52,346 bases of DNA, from the NCBI GenBank assembly GCA_012839605.1, contig DUNA01000004.1:1-52346 (forward strand), in the 5' to 3' direction. The notes beneath the pieces were generated by a model. The model saw only the letters and a list, made by a program, of their open reading frames with translations, had not been told where the DNA came from and did not search any database. Origin of the DNA: Bacteroidales bacterium (GTDB lineage Bacteria; Bacteroidota; Bacteroidia; Bacteroidales; UBA932). Both the position numbers and the translations under genes were made by a program. Numbering within the stretch: position 1 is the first letter of the stretch; each line of letters starts with the position of its first letter. Positions 36,641-45,700 of the stretch are shown in pieces.

Positions 36641-37717
36641 ATGAAATGGTTTCTTTTTCTATTAGCCGCGCTTTTATTATCTAGTCCTCCTACGAACCAG
36701 GAAGACGGCAGGGTAGTTTTTGAAAAACCCGTTCATGATTTTGGGGATTTCAAAATAGATGACGGGCCAAAAACCCATACGTTTTCATTTACAAACAAGT
36801 GGGATAAACCCGTAGTTATCCAAAGAGTTATTTCTTCGTGCGGATGTGCGGCTCCTGAGTGGACAAGACATCCGGTGGCCTCTGGAGCTAAAGGAGAAGT
36901 AATCGTTACATTCAACAACGACATAGGTCCCTATCCTTTTGATAAAAGTTTGTCTGTATATTTTGCCGGCATACAACGTCCGTACATACTCCGTATTCGC
37001 GGTGTAGTTCATAGGAAGCCTGTGTCGGTAGCGCAAACGCATCCCATAGTTATGGGCCCCCTGCGGTTAAAAAAGCAAAACTTGGATTTGGGGCAAATCA
37101 GACAAGGACTGACAAAAACAGACTCTATAGAAATCATCAATACAAGCAAAAGACCTGTCTTTTTGAAAGCAAAAAGCAACCACCTGAATCTCCTTGTTCG
37201 TTCCTCATCGGGACGCATAGACCCGGGAGAAAAAAGCTTCTTAATTTATACTGTAGATAGCCGGAAAGAACAAATGTGGGGTGACGTTCTTTTTCATGCA
37301 AACCTTATCATAAACAATAAAGAAAATCCTTTGCATGTAGTGACGGTAAAGGCGTCTGTTAAAATGAATCCGGAAGGGTTGAGTGCTTCTGACAAAAGAA
37401 ATGCTCCCATTCCGCAAATGAACAAAAGCGCTTTCAATTTTGCAACCACCAAATCCGGTTCTGATATACAAGCAGATTTTATCCTCTACAACAAAGGAAA
37501 GACTCGGCTGGTCGTTTACAAAATTGACACAGAACATCAGGACATTCAAGTTCAAATGAAGCAAGAAATAGCTCCCGCCGATCACACCCCCATTACCGTA
37601 CGTATTCCCGGACATGTCACACGCGAGTGCGGAGAAGTCATTTACACAATCAGTTTGACAACGAATGCTCCGTCCAGACCTACTATACATGTATTAATAT
37701 ACGGAAGCATAGAATAA
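36641..37717 (+). CDS. DUF1573 domain protein, probably exported
   Basis: The 358-residue protein has an N-terminal signal peptide (KWFLFLLAALLLSS). A DUF1573 Ig-like repeat follows, with FEKPVHDFGDFK, THTFSFTNKWDKPVVI and SSCGCAAPEW. Further weakly conserved beta repeats include LDLGQIRQGLTKTDSIEIINTSKRPVFL and FNFATTKSGSDIQADFILYNKGKTRLVV. The family is abundant in Bacteroidetes and structurally resembles chaperone-like MSP/ASH domains, but its function is unknown. It lies nine bases before meaB, probably in one transcript. Confidence 0.85.
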   Translation: MKWFLFLLAALLLSSPPTNQEDGRVVFEKPVHDFGDFKIDDGPKTHTFSFTNKWDKPVVIQRVISSCGCAAPEWTRHPVASGAKGEVIVTFNNDIGPYPFDKSLSVYFAGIQRPYILRIRGVVHRKPVSVAQTHPIVMGPLRLKKQNLDLGQIRQGLTKTDSIEIINTSKRPVFLKAKSNHLNLLVRSSSGRIDPGEKSFLIYTVDSRKEQMWGDVLFHANLIINNKENPLHVVTVKASVKMNPEGLSASDKRNAPIPQMNKSAFNFATTKSGSDIQADFILYNKGKTRLVVYKIDTEHQDIQVQMKQEIAPADHTPITVRIPGHVTRECGEVIYTISLTTNAPSRPTIHVLIYGSIE

Positions 37718-37726
37718 ACAACCACA

Positions 37727-38806
37727 ATGGATTCCTCTAAACATACAGATTCTGCTCTTATAGTAAACGAAGGCATTCCCCAACCACCGGCCATTAACCC
37801 AAAAGCAGCAAGGATATTAAAAAAGAGACCGGGAAGAGACCTGAGCGTCTCTGCCCTTTTGCAAGGCATCCGGGCCGGCAATATTCCCATACTGGCACAA
37901 GCTATCACATTGGTGGAAAGCACACTGGAAAAAGACAGAGAAAAGGCCCGAGAGCTCGTTTCTGCTTGTTTGCCTTATGCCGGCAATTCCATCAGAATTG
38001 GTATCACCGGTGTTCCCGGTGTAGGAAAAAGTACGTTTATAGAAACGTTTGGAAAGCACTTGACAGCGGCCGGACATAAGCTGGCGGTACTGGCTATCGA
38101 TCCCAGCAGCGGAAAAAGCAAAGGCAGCATTTTGGGTGATAAAACACGTATGGAAACGTTGGCCAACGACCCCCGTGCATTTATCAGGCCATCGCCCAGC
38201 GGAGGTTCTTTGGGAGGGGTGGCAAGAAAAACAAGAGAGTCTGTCATTTTGTGCGAAGCGGCCGGGTTTGACACCCTCTTTATTGAAACGGTAGGTGTAG
38301 GTCAATCAGAAACAGTGGTGCATTCTATGACAGATTTTTTCCTTTTGCTGATGCTTACCGGAGCCGGTGACGGGTTGCAAGGCATCAAAAGAGGAATTAT
38401 GGAAATGTCAGACTTATTGGTCATACATAAGGCAGATGGAAACAATGTGGCAAAAGCTCTGCAAGCACAATCTTTATATCAAGGTGCACTACAACTTTTT
38501 CCACCCTCTCCTTCCGGCTGGAAACCTTTGGCGCTTACAGCTTCTTCTCTAGAGAAGACAGGTATGGATAACATTTATCAAACCATTCAGGAATATATGG
38601 AATTGACAAAAGACAACGGCTTTTTCAACAACCAAAGGGCAGAACAGTCTGTGCATTGGATGAGAGAAAGTATAGACGACCATTTGTTGTCTTGTTTTTA
38701 CAACAACCCCCTTGTGAAAAACACCTTACCGCAAGTAGAAAAAAAAGTTCAAGAAGGTACGTTGGACTCGTTCCGCGCTGCCTCTGAATTGTTAGATCTT
38801 TTGTAA
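37727..38806 (+). CDS. meaB: MeaB/ArgK-type P-loop GTPase
   Basis: This 359-residue G3E-family GTPase protects and loads methylmalonyl-CoA mutase, a cobalamin enzyme of the succinate-propionate pathway. The P-loop reads GVPGVGKST near residue 94. AIDPSSGKSKGSILGDKTRM, RPSPSGGSLGGVARKT and the Walker B FIETVGVGQSE are diagnostic, and the base-recognition site is HKADG. The mutase genes, often adjacent, are not in the window. One base separates it from the transporter gene. Confidence 0.94.
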   Translation: MDSSKHTDSALIVNEGIPQPPAINPKAARILKKRPGRDLSVSALLQGIRAGNIPILAQAITLVESTLEKDREKARELVSACLPYAGNSIRIGITGVPGVGKSTFIETFGKHLTAAGHKLAVLAIDPSSGKSKGSILGDKTRMETLANDPRAFIRPSPSGGSLGGVARKTRESVILCEAAGFDTLFIETVGVGQSETVVHSMTDFFLLLMLTGAGDGLQGIKRGIMEMSDLLVIHKADGNNVAKALQAQSLYQGALQLFPPSPSGWKPLALTASSLEKTGMDNIYQTIQEYMELTKDNGFFNNQRAEQSVHWMRESIDDHLLSCFYNNPLVKNTLPQVEKKVQEGTLDSFRAASELLDLL

Positions 38807-38807
38807 T

Positions 38808-39863
38808 ATGGAAATTGTCAAACAAAGCATACTCATTACCGGTTTGGTAATGGTCATGATGGTATTCATTGAGTACATCAATGTATCCAGTCAAGGAGCA
38901 ACCTTTGAGAAACTGCAAAACAAACCCTTTCTGCAGATTGTACTTTCCGCGTTGCTGGGAGCCTTGCCCGGGTGCAGTGGCGGTTTTGTTGTGGTAAGCT
39001 TGTTTACTCACAATTTGATTTCGTTTGGAGCGTTGGTGGCTATGATGGTAGCTACGGCCGGCGACGAAGCATTCCTTATGATGGCCATTATGCCTAAAGA
39101 GTCCGTTGTTTTGTTTGCTATTCTTTTGGTGCTGGCCGTAGTTTCAGGTTTGTTGGTAAATAAATTTGTACGTCATGCACCGCGCCCTTGCTGTCCGGAA
39201 CCCTTCAATATTCATACACACGAACACGGAGATCATGAAGATTTGGGCGTTTGGGGAAGTTTCAAAAGCAATTTCAAAAAACCGGGATACAAACGGGTAC
39301 TCCTGTTATTGGGCCTGATTGTTTTTATCATCAGCATTTCCACAGGCTTTTTAGGTCACGACCACCACGACCACGGACAGGTACACCATTCTATCTTTTC
39401 AGAAAAATGGCTGAATCTCATCTTTGCAGCCTTGTCTGTAGTAACGCTCTTTTTCATTCTGTTTTCAACGCGCCATTTCCTTGAAGAACATATTTGGAAC
39501 CATATCATCAAACACCATTTCTTAAAAATTCTGCTGTGGACTTCAGGTACCCTGCTTGTCATTCATTTTTTATTAGGTTCTCTTGATATCACTATGTGGA
39601 TCAAAGAGCAATATTGGATTGTTTTGCTCTTAGCCATTCTTATTGGAATAATCCCTACCTCGGGACCTCATCTTGTTTTTGTGACACTTTTTGCAAACGG
39701 AGCTCTTCCTTTTAGCATTTTGCTGGCAAACAGCATTGTGCAGGAAGGCCATGCAGGGCTTCCTCTTCTGGCAGAAACGAAAAAAGGCTTTGTACTAGCC
39801 AAAGCCCTTAAAATAGTGTTAGCCTTATTGGTTGCCTTTGCAAGCCGGCTTATAGGTTTTTGA
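38808..39863 (+). CDS. ArsP_2-like 10-TM putative metal exporter
   Basis: A 351-residue membrane protein with two halves, each carrying a re-entrant-like Gly/Ser-rich motif: ALLGALPGCSGGFVVVSLF in the first, IGIIPTSGPHLVFVTLF in the second. Each is followed by an acidic segment, ATAGDEAFLM and SIVQEGHAG. The pattern matches the putative 10-TM heavy-metal exporter group, some annotated as manganese transporters. Two His-rich loops (HTHEHGDHED; GHDHHDHGQVHH) lie between the halves and suggest divalent metal binding. Substrate and direction are unproven. Confidence 0.75.
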   Translation: MEIVKQSILITGLVMVMMVFIEYINVSSQGATFEKLQNKPFLQIVLSALLGALPGCSGGFVVVSLFTHNLISFGALVAMMVATAGDEAFLMMAIMPKESVVLFAILLVLAVVSGLLVNKFVRHAPRPCCPEPFNIHTHEHGDHEDLGVWGSFKSNFKKPGYKRVLLLLGLIVFIISISTGFLGHDHHDHGQVHHSIFSEKWLNLIFAALSVVTLFFILFSTRHFLEEHIWNHIIKHHFLKILLWTSGTLLVIHFLLGSLDITMWIKEQYWIVLLLAILIGIIPTSGPHLVFVTLFANGALPFSILLANSIVQEGHAGLPLLAETKKGFVLAKALKIVLALLVAFASRLIGF

Positions 39864-39867
39864 TTCC

Positions 39868-41739
39868 TTATTGGTTCATGGTAACTAGGAATTCTTCGTT
39901 GTCTTCTGTTCGCATCAAACGGTCTTTCATGAACTCCATGGCTTCTACGGCATTCATATCTGCCAGGTAGTTCCTTAAAATCCAGACGCGATTCAATTTG
40001 TCTTTTTCCATCAACAAATCTTCGCGACGCGTGGAACTGAGGGTCACGTCCACCGCAGGGAAAATACGTTTGTTGGAAAGTCTTCTGTCCAACTGCAATT
40101 CCAAGTTTCCCGTTCCCTTAAATTCTTCAAAAATGACTTCGTCCATTTTTGATCCCGTATCTATAAGGGCAGTAGCCAAAATAGTAAGAGAGCCTCCGTT
40201 TTCTATATTACGAGCAGCTCCAAAGAAACGTTTTGGTTTTTGCAAGGCGTTGGCATCTACTCCACCGCTCAACACTTTACCGCTTGCCGGTTGCACCGTA
40301 TTGAACGCTCTAGCCAATCGCGTGATGCTATCTAATAGAATCACCACATCGTGGCCACATTCCACCAGACGTTTGGCTTTTTCCAACACAATGTTTGCCA
40401 CTTTCACATGACGTTCTGCAGACTCGTCAAAAGTAGAAGCTATCACTTCTGCTTTTACGTTTCTTGCCATATCGGTCACTTCTTCCGGGCGCTCATCAAT
40501 AAGCAGTACAATCATGTATACTTCCGGATTGTTATCGGCTATGGCGTTTGCCAAGGATTGCAGCAAGACCGTTTTACCTGTTTTGGGTTGTGCCACAATC
40601 AATCCACGTTGTCCTTTTCCAACGGGAGTAAACAAGTCTACCACTCTGTTGGACAGCGTATTGTGGCCCTTAGAAGTGATGTCGAATTTTTCATCGGGAA
40701 AAAGAGGTGTCAGAAAATCAAACGGCACTCTGTCTCTGATGAATTCAGGGTGCCTGCCGTTTATTTCATTGATTTTTACCAAAGGGAAGAATTTTTCATT
40801 TTCTCTGGGAGGGCGGATTTCACCGCTGACCGTATCCCCGGTTTTCAAACCGTACATCTTGATTTGTTGCTGCGATAGATAAATATCGTCCGGAGAGTTC
40901 AAGTAATTGTAATCTGAAGAGCGTAAAAACCCATACCCATCCGGCATCATTTCCAAGACACCTATAGCTTTTACAACACCTTCGTATTCCGGTTTTTTGG
41001 CAGCTTGCTCCACAGGCTGCTTGGCTTTCTGAGCAGCCGGCTTTTGTTCTTCCTTGACATCGGCCTTCACAACATCTACTTTTTCCGACTCTTGCGTTTT
41101 CCGAGGTCTTCCTCTGGGACGAGGTGTTTTCTTCACTTCAGGCTTTTTTTCCTCAGGCGCATCTTTCTCAAACAGTTCTTTCTGTTCTGTTTTCTCGCCG
41201 GCTTCGGATTTCGGCTTCGATTCCGGTTTCTGTTTTTCTCTCATCTCTTTTGCTTCTTCCTTTTTGCTTTCCGTTGCTTGTTTGGAAGCCGGAGCCGATT
41301 TGGGTTTTGCCTCTTTTTTTGCCGACTCTTCCGATTTCACCTCGGCTTTGGCTTTTGAAGGAGCCGCTGCTTTTGAAGGAGCTGCTGCTTTCGAGGGCTC
41401 TGCCTCTTTTGAAGGAGCCGTTGCTTTCGAGGGCGCTGCTGCTTTCGAGGGCGCTGCTGCTGCTTTCGAAGGTGCTGCCGCTTTTTTTACATCTGCAGCT
41501 TTTGAGCTTTCCTCCTCTTTTTTGTCTTTTGCTGCAGGCTTTACTTCCTTAGGCTTTCTTTTTGTTTTAGGTATATTTTTCTCAGATGATACAGCTGCTC
41601 CGGTCTCTGCCTGAACATCTAAAATCTGATAAATGAGATCGTTTTTTGCATAGGTGCTCAATTTTTTGATTTCCAATGCCTTTGCAATACTATGGAGCTC
41701 TTCCATAGACTTCTTGCTAAGCTCAATTATGTCGTACAT
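39868..41739 (-). CDS. rho: Transcription termination factor Rho with long disordered insertion
   Basis: Rho is an RNA-dependent hexameric helicase that ends transcription. This copy has 623 residues against about 420 in E. coli. Residues 1-45 form the Rho_N helical part. Residues 50 to about 250 are Lys/Ala/Glu/Pro-rich and disordered, with seven tandem AAAPSK-like units at 87-129 and an AT-hook-like RGRPRK at 209-214. The RNA-binding cold-shock fold follows ([15 protein letters not shown]). The ATPase core carries [24 protein letters not shown] and [14 protein letters not shown] related insertion in Bacteroides thetaiotaomicron Rho is reported to drive phase separation in gut fitness. Confidence 0.96.
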   Translation of the reverse strand: MYDIIELSKKSMEELHSIAKALEIKKLSTYAKNDLIYQILDVQAETGAAVSSEKNIPKTKRKPKEVKPAAKDKKEEESSKAADVKKAAAPSKAAAAPSKAAAPSKATAPSKEAEPSKAAAPSKAAAPSKAKAEVKSEESAKKEAKPKSAPASKQATESKKEEAKEMREKQKPESKPKSEAGEKTEQKELFEKDAPEEKKPEVKKTPRPRGRPRKTQESEKVDVVKADVKEEQKPAAQKAKQPVEQAAKKPEYEGVVKAIGVLEMMPDGYGFLRSSDYNYLNSPDDIYLSQQQIKMYGLKTGDTVSGEIRPPRENEKFFPLVKINEINGRHPEFIRDRVPFDFLTPLFPDEKFDITSKGHNTLSNRVVDLFTPVGKGQRGLIVAQPKTGKTVLLQSLANAIADNNPEVYMIVLLIDERPEEVTDMARNVKAEVIASTFDESAERHVKVANIVLEKAKRLVECGHDVVILLDSITRLARAFNTVQPASGKVLSGGVDANALQKPKRFFGAARNIENGGSLTILATALIDTGSKMDEVIFEEFKGTGNLELQLDRRLSNKRIFPAVDVTLSSTRREDLLMEKDKLNRVWILRNYLADMNAVEAMEFMKDRLMRTEDNEEFLVTMNQ

Positions 41740-41791
41740 TTAAAATATGTTAAAAAATGGATAATAGCTTTGAATGATAGCTAAGATGAGG

Positions 41792-41799
41792 CAAATATA
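41792..41799 (-). promoter_or_regulatory. rho -7 box TATATTTG
   Basis: A perfect TAnnTTTG box on the minus strand, predicting a leader of about 49 bases before the rho ATG at 41739. It lies just past the lptD stop. Confidence 0.5.
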
Positions 41800-41809
41800 A
41801 ACAAAATAT

Positions 41810-44578
41810 TTAATTATCCCAGAAGCTTGACGTTTTCTTGTATTGCAACACATCTGCCAAAGCAGCTGCCTTAGCGGCAATACGAAAACTCCAGCTCTCC
41901 CACTGGCCGTTGGGAACCCATGAAAAAGAAATTTGAAAACAATGCAGATCGTATGTAGCACTCAATTGCGTTGTCGTGAGTTTGAATTTCATAAGGTCCA
42001 ACCCACTCCTGAGATTTAAGCTGAAATCTTTGGTCACTTTTACTTGAGCCGAAAATCCCAGCGTTTGTGTAAAGTTGTGGTTGGTATTTAACGTTTCGTT
42101 GGCATATGTATAAGATCTGTTGTATGAGAAACTGTAATTGAAATTGACAGACCAAGGTATTTCCGGATCCATGTAATACACCCATCCACCCGGAATGTAG
42201 GCTCCAGTAACCGGGTCTTCGTACACCAATTGGTAAGCATTGTTTTTAGAATCTTTTCCTCCGCCGCTAAAAGAATACGCTGTAGAAAAGCTGGCATTCG
42301 TCAAACGTGCAGGCGTGCCTGTTTTAAACATGTGAAGGGTGTTGATTCTGACGCCTTTCTCGTTTACCGTATAAGGATCAAACACTGCGTTGGCGTTGAG
42401 TCCCAGTTTCTCAAATATGGATGTAGACAACGTGACGTTGATATTGGACAGCTTCATAGAATCTGCTAAGAAATTGTACGACCCGCTTAACGACAAATTG
42501 TCTATCAATTTGATCTTTTTGAGTCCTCCTTTATCCGTCGTGTCTTTTTTGTCAAAAACTTTGGCTTCCAGGTTGTTGCCTAGTGAAAAACTGAGCGCTG
42601 CCGTACGCCCTTTGGACGGAGGCCCGTAAACAGATTTGCTATATTTGTTGTACTCTACGGTGTGATCCTTTCCCAAACTGTCTGTATAGTTTAGTGTAAC
42701 AAATCCGTTCGCCGGAGTTCCCAATTCCGGACGTATGCTAAAACTTAAAGAAGGTGTAATCATATGGCGGATGGCACGTACCTTTCCGGTAGGTTTAAAG
42801 TTAAACATACCATAGATTCGAGTAGACATGGACATGCCTCCGGAATACGTTTGCGTAATGCCAAAATGAGAAAACGGTTTAGACAAGTCAGCTACTACTT
42901 TCTGTGTTTCCGGATCAAATTCTCTTGTTTCTGTCATAAAATGCCAATTCATTCCGTAACTGATGGTCGGAGAAAAATTCAAGTACTTCAACAGCGTAAA
43001 ACTGGGTAGTCCTATAGCAAAATTGTGTTGCATACCTGTTCTGAAGTCATTCCAAAGTTCAGGTGTTCCAAATTGCGACGACTTGAAGTTCAATTTGTTC
43101 TGAAAGGCTGTGTTGTAGCTGATGGAAATGTCTTCATAAAACTTTTTCTTTCCTACCCGGACTTTCTGCTTAAAGGGATTGATCCTGTTCATAGTGAATG
43201 TCAAGTTGGGCAAGGTCAAAGCGTATGATGAATCTCTGTTGTTTTGACTATGCAACAAGTTGATGGAAAGGTTAAAAGGAGTGCCGGCAAACGTTTTTGC
43301 ATAAGAGATGCTGGAAGATGTCTGCGACTGCAGCGCTTCATCAATAGATTGGCTATTAAAACGGTTGTTCGTTGGACTGGAAAAGTTTACGGAAGCACTA
43401 AAGGTAGTACCCGGTTTCTTTTTTGGATCTTGCGTATGATTCCATCTGATGGAAAAATCTCCGCTTTCGTTGTAATCAGGAGAGCCTCTCTCTCCCGTAA
43501 TGTTCTTCGAATAATTGACATTCAACCCACCGTTGTACTTGTATCTGTTTTTGTAACGAGCTGTTCCTTTCACACCCCACGATCCCATAGAGTAAATATC
43601 ACCTGTTATAGAGAAATCAAGATAGTCTCCAAACACAAAATAGTATCCCAAGTCTCTTAAGAAAAAACCTCTGGCCACTTCTTCTCCGTACGTAGGTATA
43701 AGCAACCCTCCCGAGCGATCAGGTCGTTTGGGAACAAAGCCAAAAGGAACAATAATGGGTGTGGGTACGTCTTCGATGACCACATAGGAGGGACCAAAAA
43801 TTGTCTGCCCCACATTGCCGTCCTCGTCTGTAGTTATCTTGGCATTTGTCATGTGCAAATAAAAGTGCGGATGTTCCGCATCGCACGTCGTATATTTTCC
43901 ATCTTTGATATTGATGGAATTGTCAGGCATTTTCTTCAGGCTCTTCCCGTGTAAAAAACCTTGCTCATCTTGCGTGACCATATTGTTGATACGCGCCTTT
44001 CTAGTGGCAAAGTTGTAGTACACAGATTCCATTTCGTAATTGTTGTTTCCTTCTTTCAAAACAGGCTTTCCCTGCATGTTTCCCAAAGAGTCCACTACCC
44101 CTGTGGCAAAAACTATTCTGGAATCGGCATCATACTCCATATATTCTGACGTAATCTCCAAATTATCATACGTAACTTTCACGTCTCCGTAATAGTAGAG
44201 GAGGGTTTTTCCCTGGCTAAAATCTTCTACAACGGAATCCCTTGCCACTGAAAAGGCAGGTGCTTCCAATTGTGTTTTTGTTCGGATCAGATCCATTCTG
44301 GCCAAACTGTCTGTATCTGTTTGAAACAATCCTACCTCTGGTTTTTCCATGCCGGTATATCGGCTCAGATTTTCCCACATGGTTGATAAAGAGATCTTTC
44401 CTCGCCCTGTTGTGGCCGGAGTATACAAAAGTGCTTTGTACTTTTCACTTATAGGGGCAATGGAACGCTCCGGAGGACGCATTTGCTGTCCCGGCAAGGT
44501 TTGTGTGCCAAGCAAAAGGCATACAAGGCAACATACCGTATGCAAAATACTTTTCTTATCTTTGCCTCCAGCAGACAT
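41810..44578 (-). CDS. lptD: LptD-like LPS assembly outer-membrane protein
   Basis: From ATG 44578 (MSAGGKDKKS) the protein has 922 residues. A signal peptide (SILHTVCCLVCLLLGTQ) is followed by an OstA/LptA-like jellyroll: LLYYYGDVKVTYDNLEITSEYMEYD, then IVFATGVVDSLG and KARINNMVTQDEQGFLHG. A long C-terminal beta-barrel ends FSFRIAAKAAALADVLQYKK. LptD with LptE inserts LPS into the outer leaflet. The frame stays open to 44923, but the first 115 codons there lie antisense to the amidase gene and past the promoter. Its start codon is 15 bp from that of the amidase. Confidence 0.85.
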   Translation of the reverse strand: MSAGGKDKKSILHTVCCLVCLLLGTQTLPGQQMRPPERSIAPISEKYKALLYTPATTGRGKISLSTMWENLSRYTGMEKPEVGLFQTDTDSLARMDLIRTKTQLEAPAFSVARDSVVEDFSQGKTLLYYYGDVKVTYDNLEITSEYMEYDADSRIVFATGVVDSLGNMQGKPVLKEGNNNYEMESVYYNFATRKARINNMVTQDEQGFLHGKSLKKMPDNSINIKDGKYTTCDAEHPHFYLHMTNAKITTDEDGNVGQTIFGPSYVVIEDVPTPIIVPFGFVPKRPDRSGGLLIPTYGEEVARGFFLRDLGYYFVFGDYLDFSITGDIYSMGSWGVKGTARYKNRYKYNGGLNVNYSKNITGERGSPDYNESGDFSIRWNHTQDPKKKPGTTFSASVNFSSPTNNRFNSQSIDEALQSQTSSSISYAKTFAGTPFNLSINLLHSQNNRDSSYALTLPNLTFTMNRINPFKQKVRVGKKKFYEDISISYNTAFQNKLNFKSSQFGTPELWNDFRTGMQHNFAIGLPSFTLLKYLNFSPTISYGMNWHFMTETREFDPETQKVVADLSKPFSHFGITQTYSGGMSMSTRIYGMFNFKPTGKVRAIRHMITPSLSFSIRPELGTPANGFVTLNYTDSLGKDHTVEYNKYSKSVYGPPSKGRTAALSFSLGNNLEAKVFDKKDTTDKGGLKKIKLIDNLSLSGSYNFLADSMKLSNINVTLSTSIFEKLGLNANAVFDPYTVNEKGVRINTLHMFKTGTPARLTNASFSTAYSFSGGGKDSKNNAYQLVYEDPVTGAYIPGGWVYYMDPEIPWSVNFNYSFSYNRSYTYANETLNTNHNFTQTLGFSAQVKVTKDFSLNLRSGLDLMKFKLTTTQLSATYDLHCFQISFSWVPNGQWESWSFRIAAKAAALADVLQYKKTSSFWDN
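44557..44564 (+). promoter_or_regulatory. Amidase -7 box TATCTTTG inside the lptD 5' end
   Basis: A perfect TAnnTTTG box 29 bases before the amidase ATG at 44594. It lies within codons 5-8 of the oppositely transcribed lptD. Confidence 0.5.
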
Positions 44579-44584
44579 AAACTG

Positions 44585-44592
44585 CAAATATA
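44585..44592 (-). promoter_or_regulatory. lptD -7 box TATATTTG next to the amidase start
   Basis: A perfect TAnnTTTG box on the minus strand, six bases before the lptD ATG at 44578 and ending two bases before the amidase ATG. The predicted leader is two or three bases. Confidence 0.5.
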
Positions 44593-44593
44593 T

Positions 44594-45697
44594 ATGAAAA
44601 AACTGATTCCCGTACTGGTAGCCCTTCTTACTATTTGCAATTCGCATGCCACCTTGGGACAGGCATTTTCCGGTCCTTTTATTAAAAAAGTAGTCATAGA
44701 TCCCGGTCATGGAGGACGCGATCCGGGTGCATTGAGCCCGGACAAAAAAATCAGAGAAAAAGATATCAATTTGGCTGTTTCCAAATATTTGGGACAAGAA
44801 ATCAATACCCATTATCCGGAAATAGAAGTACTCTATACGCGCCAAAAAGACGTAGCCGTAGACTTGGATAAGCGCGGCATCATGGCTTCCGAGCAACATG
44901 CAGACGTGTTTATTTCCATCCACGTAAATTCAGCCAGAAGAAGTACCTCTGTCACAGTGGGACCGGAAACGTGGGTGTTTGGAGGCGATAGAAGCCAAAG
45001 AAGAGATGATAGTTACGATGTGGTTCTCAAAGAGAACGAGGTCATCAAATTTGAAGAAGATTATAAAACAAAGTACGAAGGATTTGATCCGGACAATCCT
45101 CAATCCATGATTGTATTTAATTTTCAGAAGGAAGCCATTATGCGTCAATCAAAGATTTTGGGGAGCTGTATACAACAATCGCTACGCAAAGGTCCGTTAA
45201 GAGGAACAGAAAAGGATAGAGGTATGAAAGAGGGCGGTTTTGTAGTTTTGGCATACTGTTCCATGCCCGCCGTTCTGGTGGAACTTGGATTTATAAACAG
45301 CGCCATGGACAGAAAAGTATTGGGATCCACAGACGGTCAAAAAAAATTGGCCCGCCAGCTTTTTCTGGGCTTTGAAGATTATTTGAAAACATATGCAGAA
45401 AACGGGAAGATGTACGAAAAAGTTCCGGAAGATAAAAAGCCCGCTTCCGTATACTACCACATACAAGTAGCGGCTTCAAAAACAGCTCTTCCGCAAGGAC
45501 ATATGCTTTTTAAATCACATCCGGATATCAAGTATATTGTTTGTGAAGACCACATCTATACACACAAATATTTTCTAGGCTCCTTTGCAGATTTGAAAGA
45601 AGCATCCGTTTTTTGTGAAAAAATCCGGGAAAAGCATTTCCCGGACGCTTTCGTCATTGCCGTGCAAAATGGCAAACTTGTACCTATTATTCCTTAA
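44594..45697 (+). CDS. N-acetylmuramoyl-L-alanine amidase with SPOR domain
   Basis: From ATG 44594 the protein has 367 residues. A signal peptide (KKLIPVLVALLTICNSHATLGQ) precedes an Amidase_3 zinc domain with VVIDPGHGGRDPGA, FISIHVNSA and the catalytic Glu in VLVELGFINSAMD. A C-terminal SPOR domain follows (YYHIQVAASKTAL...HKYFLGSFADLKEASVFCEKI). It cleaves stem peptides from peptidoglycan, probably in cell separation, with SPOR steering it to denuded glycan at the septum. The MCE-domain gene follows after three bases. Confidence 0.93.
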   Translation: MKKLIPVLVALLTICNSHATLGQAFSGPFIKKVVIDPGHGGRDPGALSPDKKIREKDINLAVSKYLGQEINTHYPEIEVLYTRQKDVAVDLDKRGIMASEQHADVFISIHVNSARRSTSVTVGPETWVFGGDRSQRRDDSYDVVLKENEVIKFEEDYKTKYEGFDPDNPQSMIVFNFQKEAIMRQSKILGSCIQQSLRKGPLRGTEKDRGMKEGGFVVLAYCSMPAVLVELGFINSAMDRKVLGSTDGQKKLARQLFLGFEDYLKTYAENGKMYEKVPEDKKPASVYYHIQVAASKTALPQGHMLFKSHPDIKYIVCEDHIYTHKYFLGSFADLKEASVFCEKIREKHFPDAFVIAVQNGKLVPIIP

Positions 45698-45700
45698 TGT

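Noticed and set aside
41005-41614. Long open frames on the plus strand opposite rho (up to 186 codons, Phe/Ala/Glu-rich)
   Set aside because: They are antisense images of the low-complexity AAAPSK/Lys-Glu tract of Rho; repeat sequence keeps stops out. No promoter box or homology pattern.
44579-44923. N-terminal extension of lptD to 44923
   Set aside because: The extension is antisense to the amidase catalytic domain, and a proper signal peptide starts at 44578 right after a promoter box.
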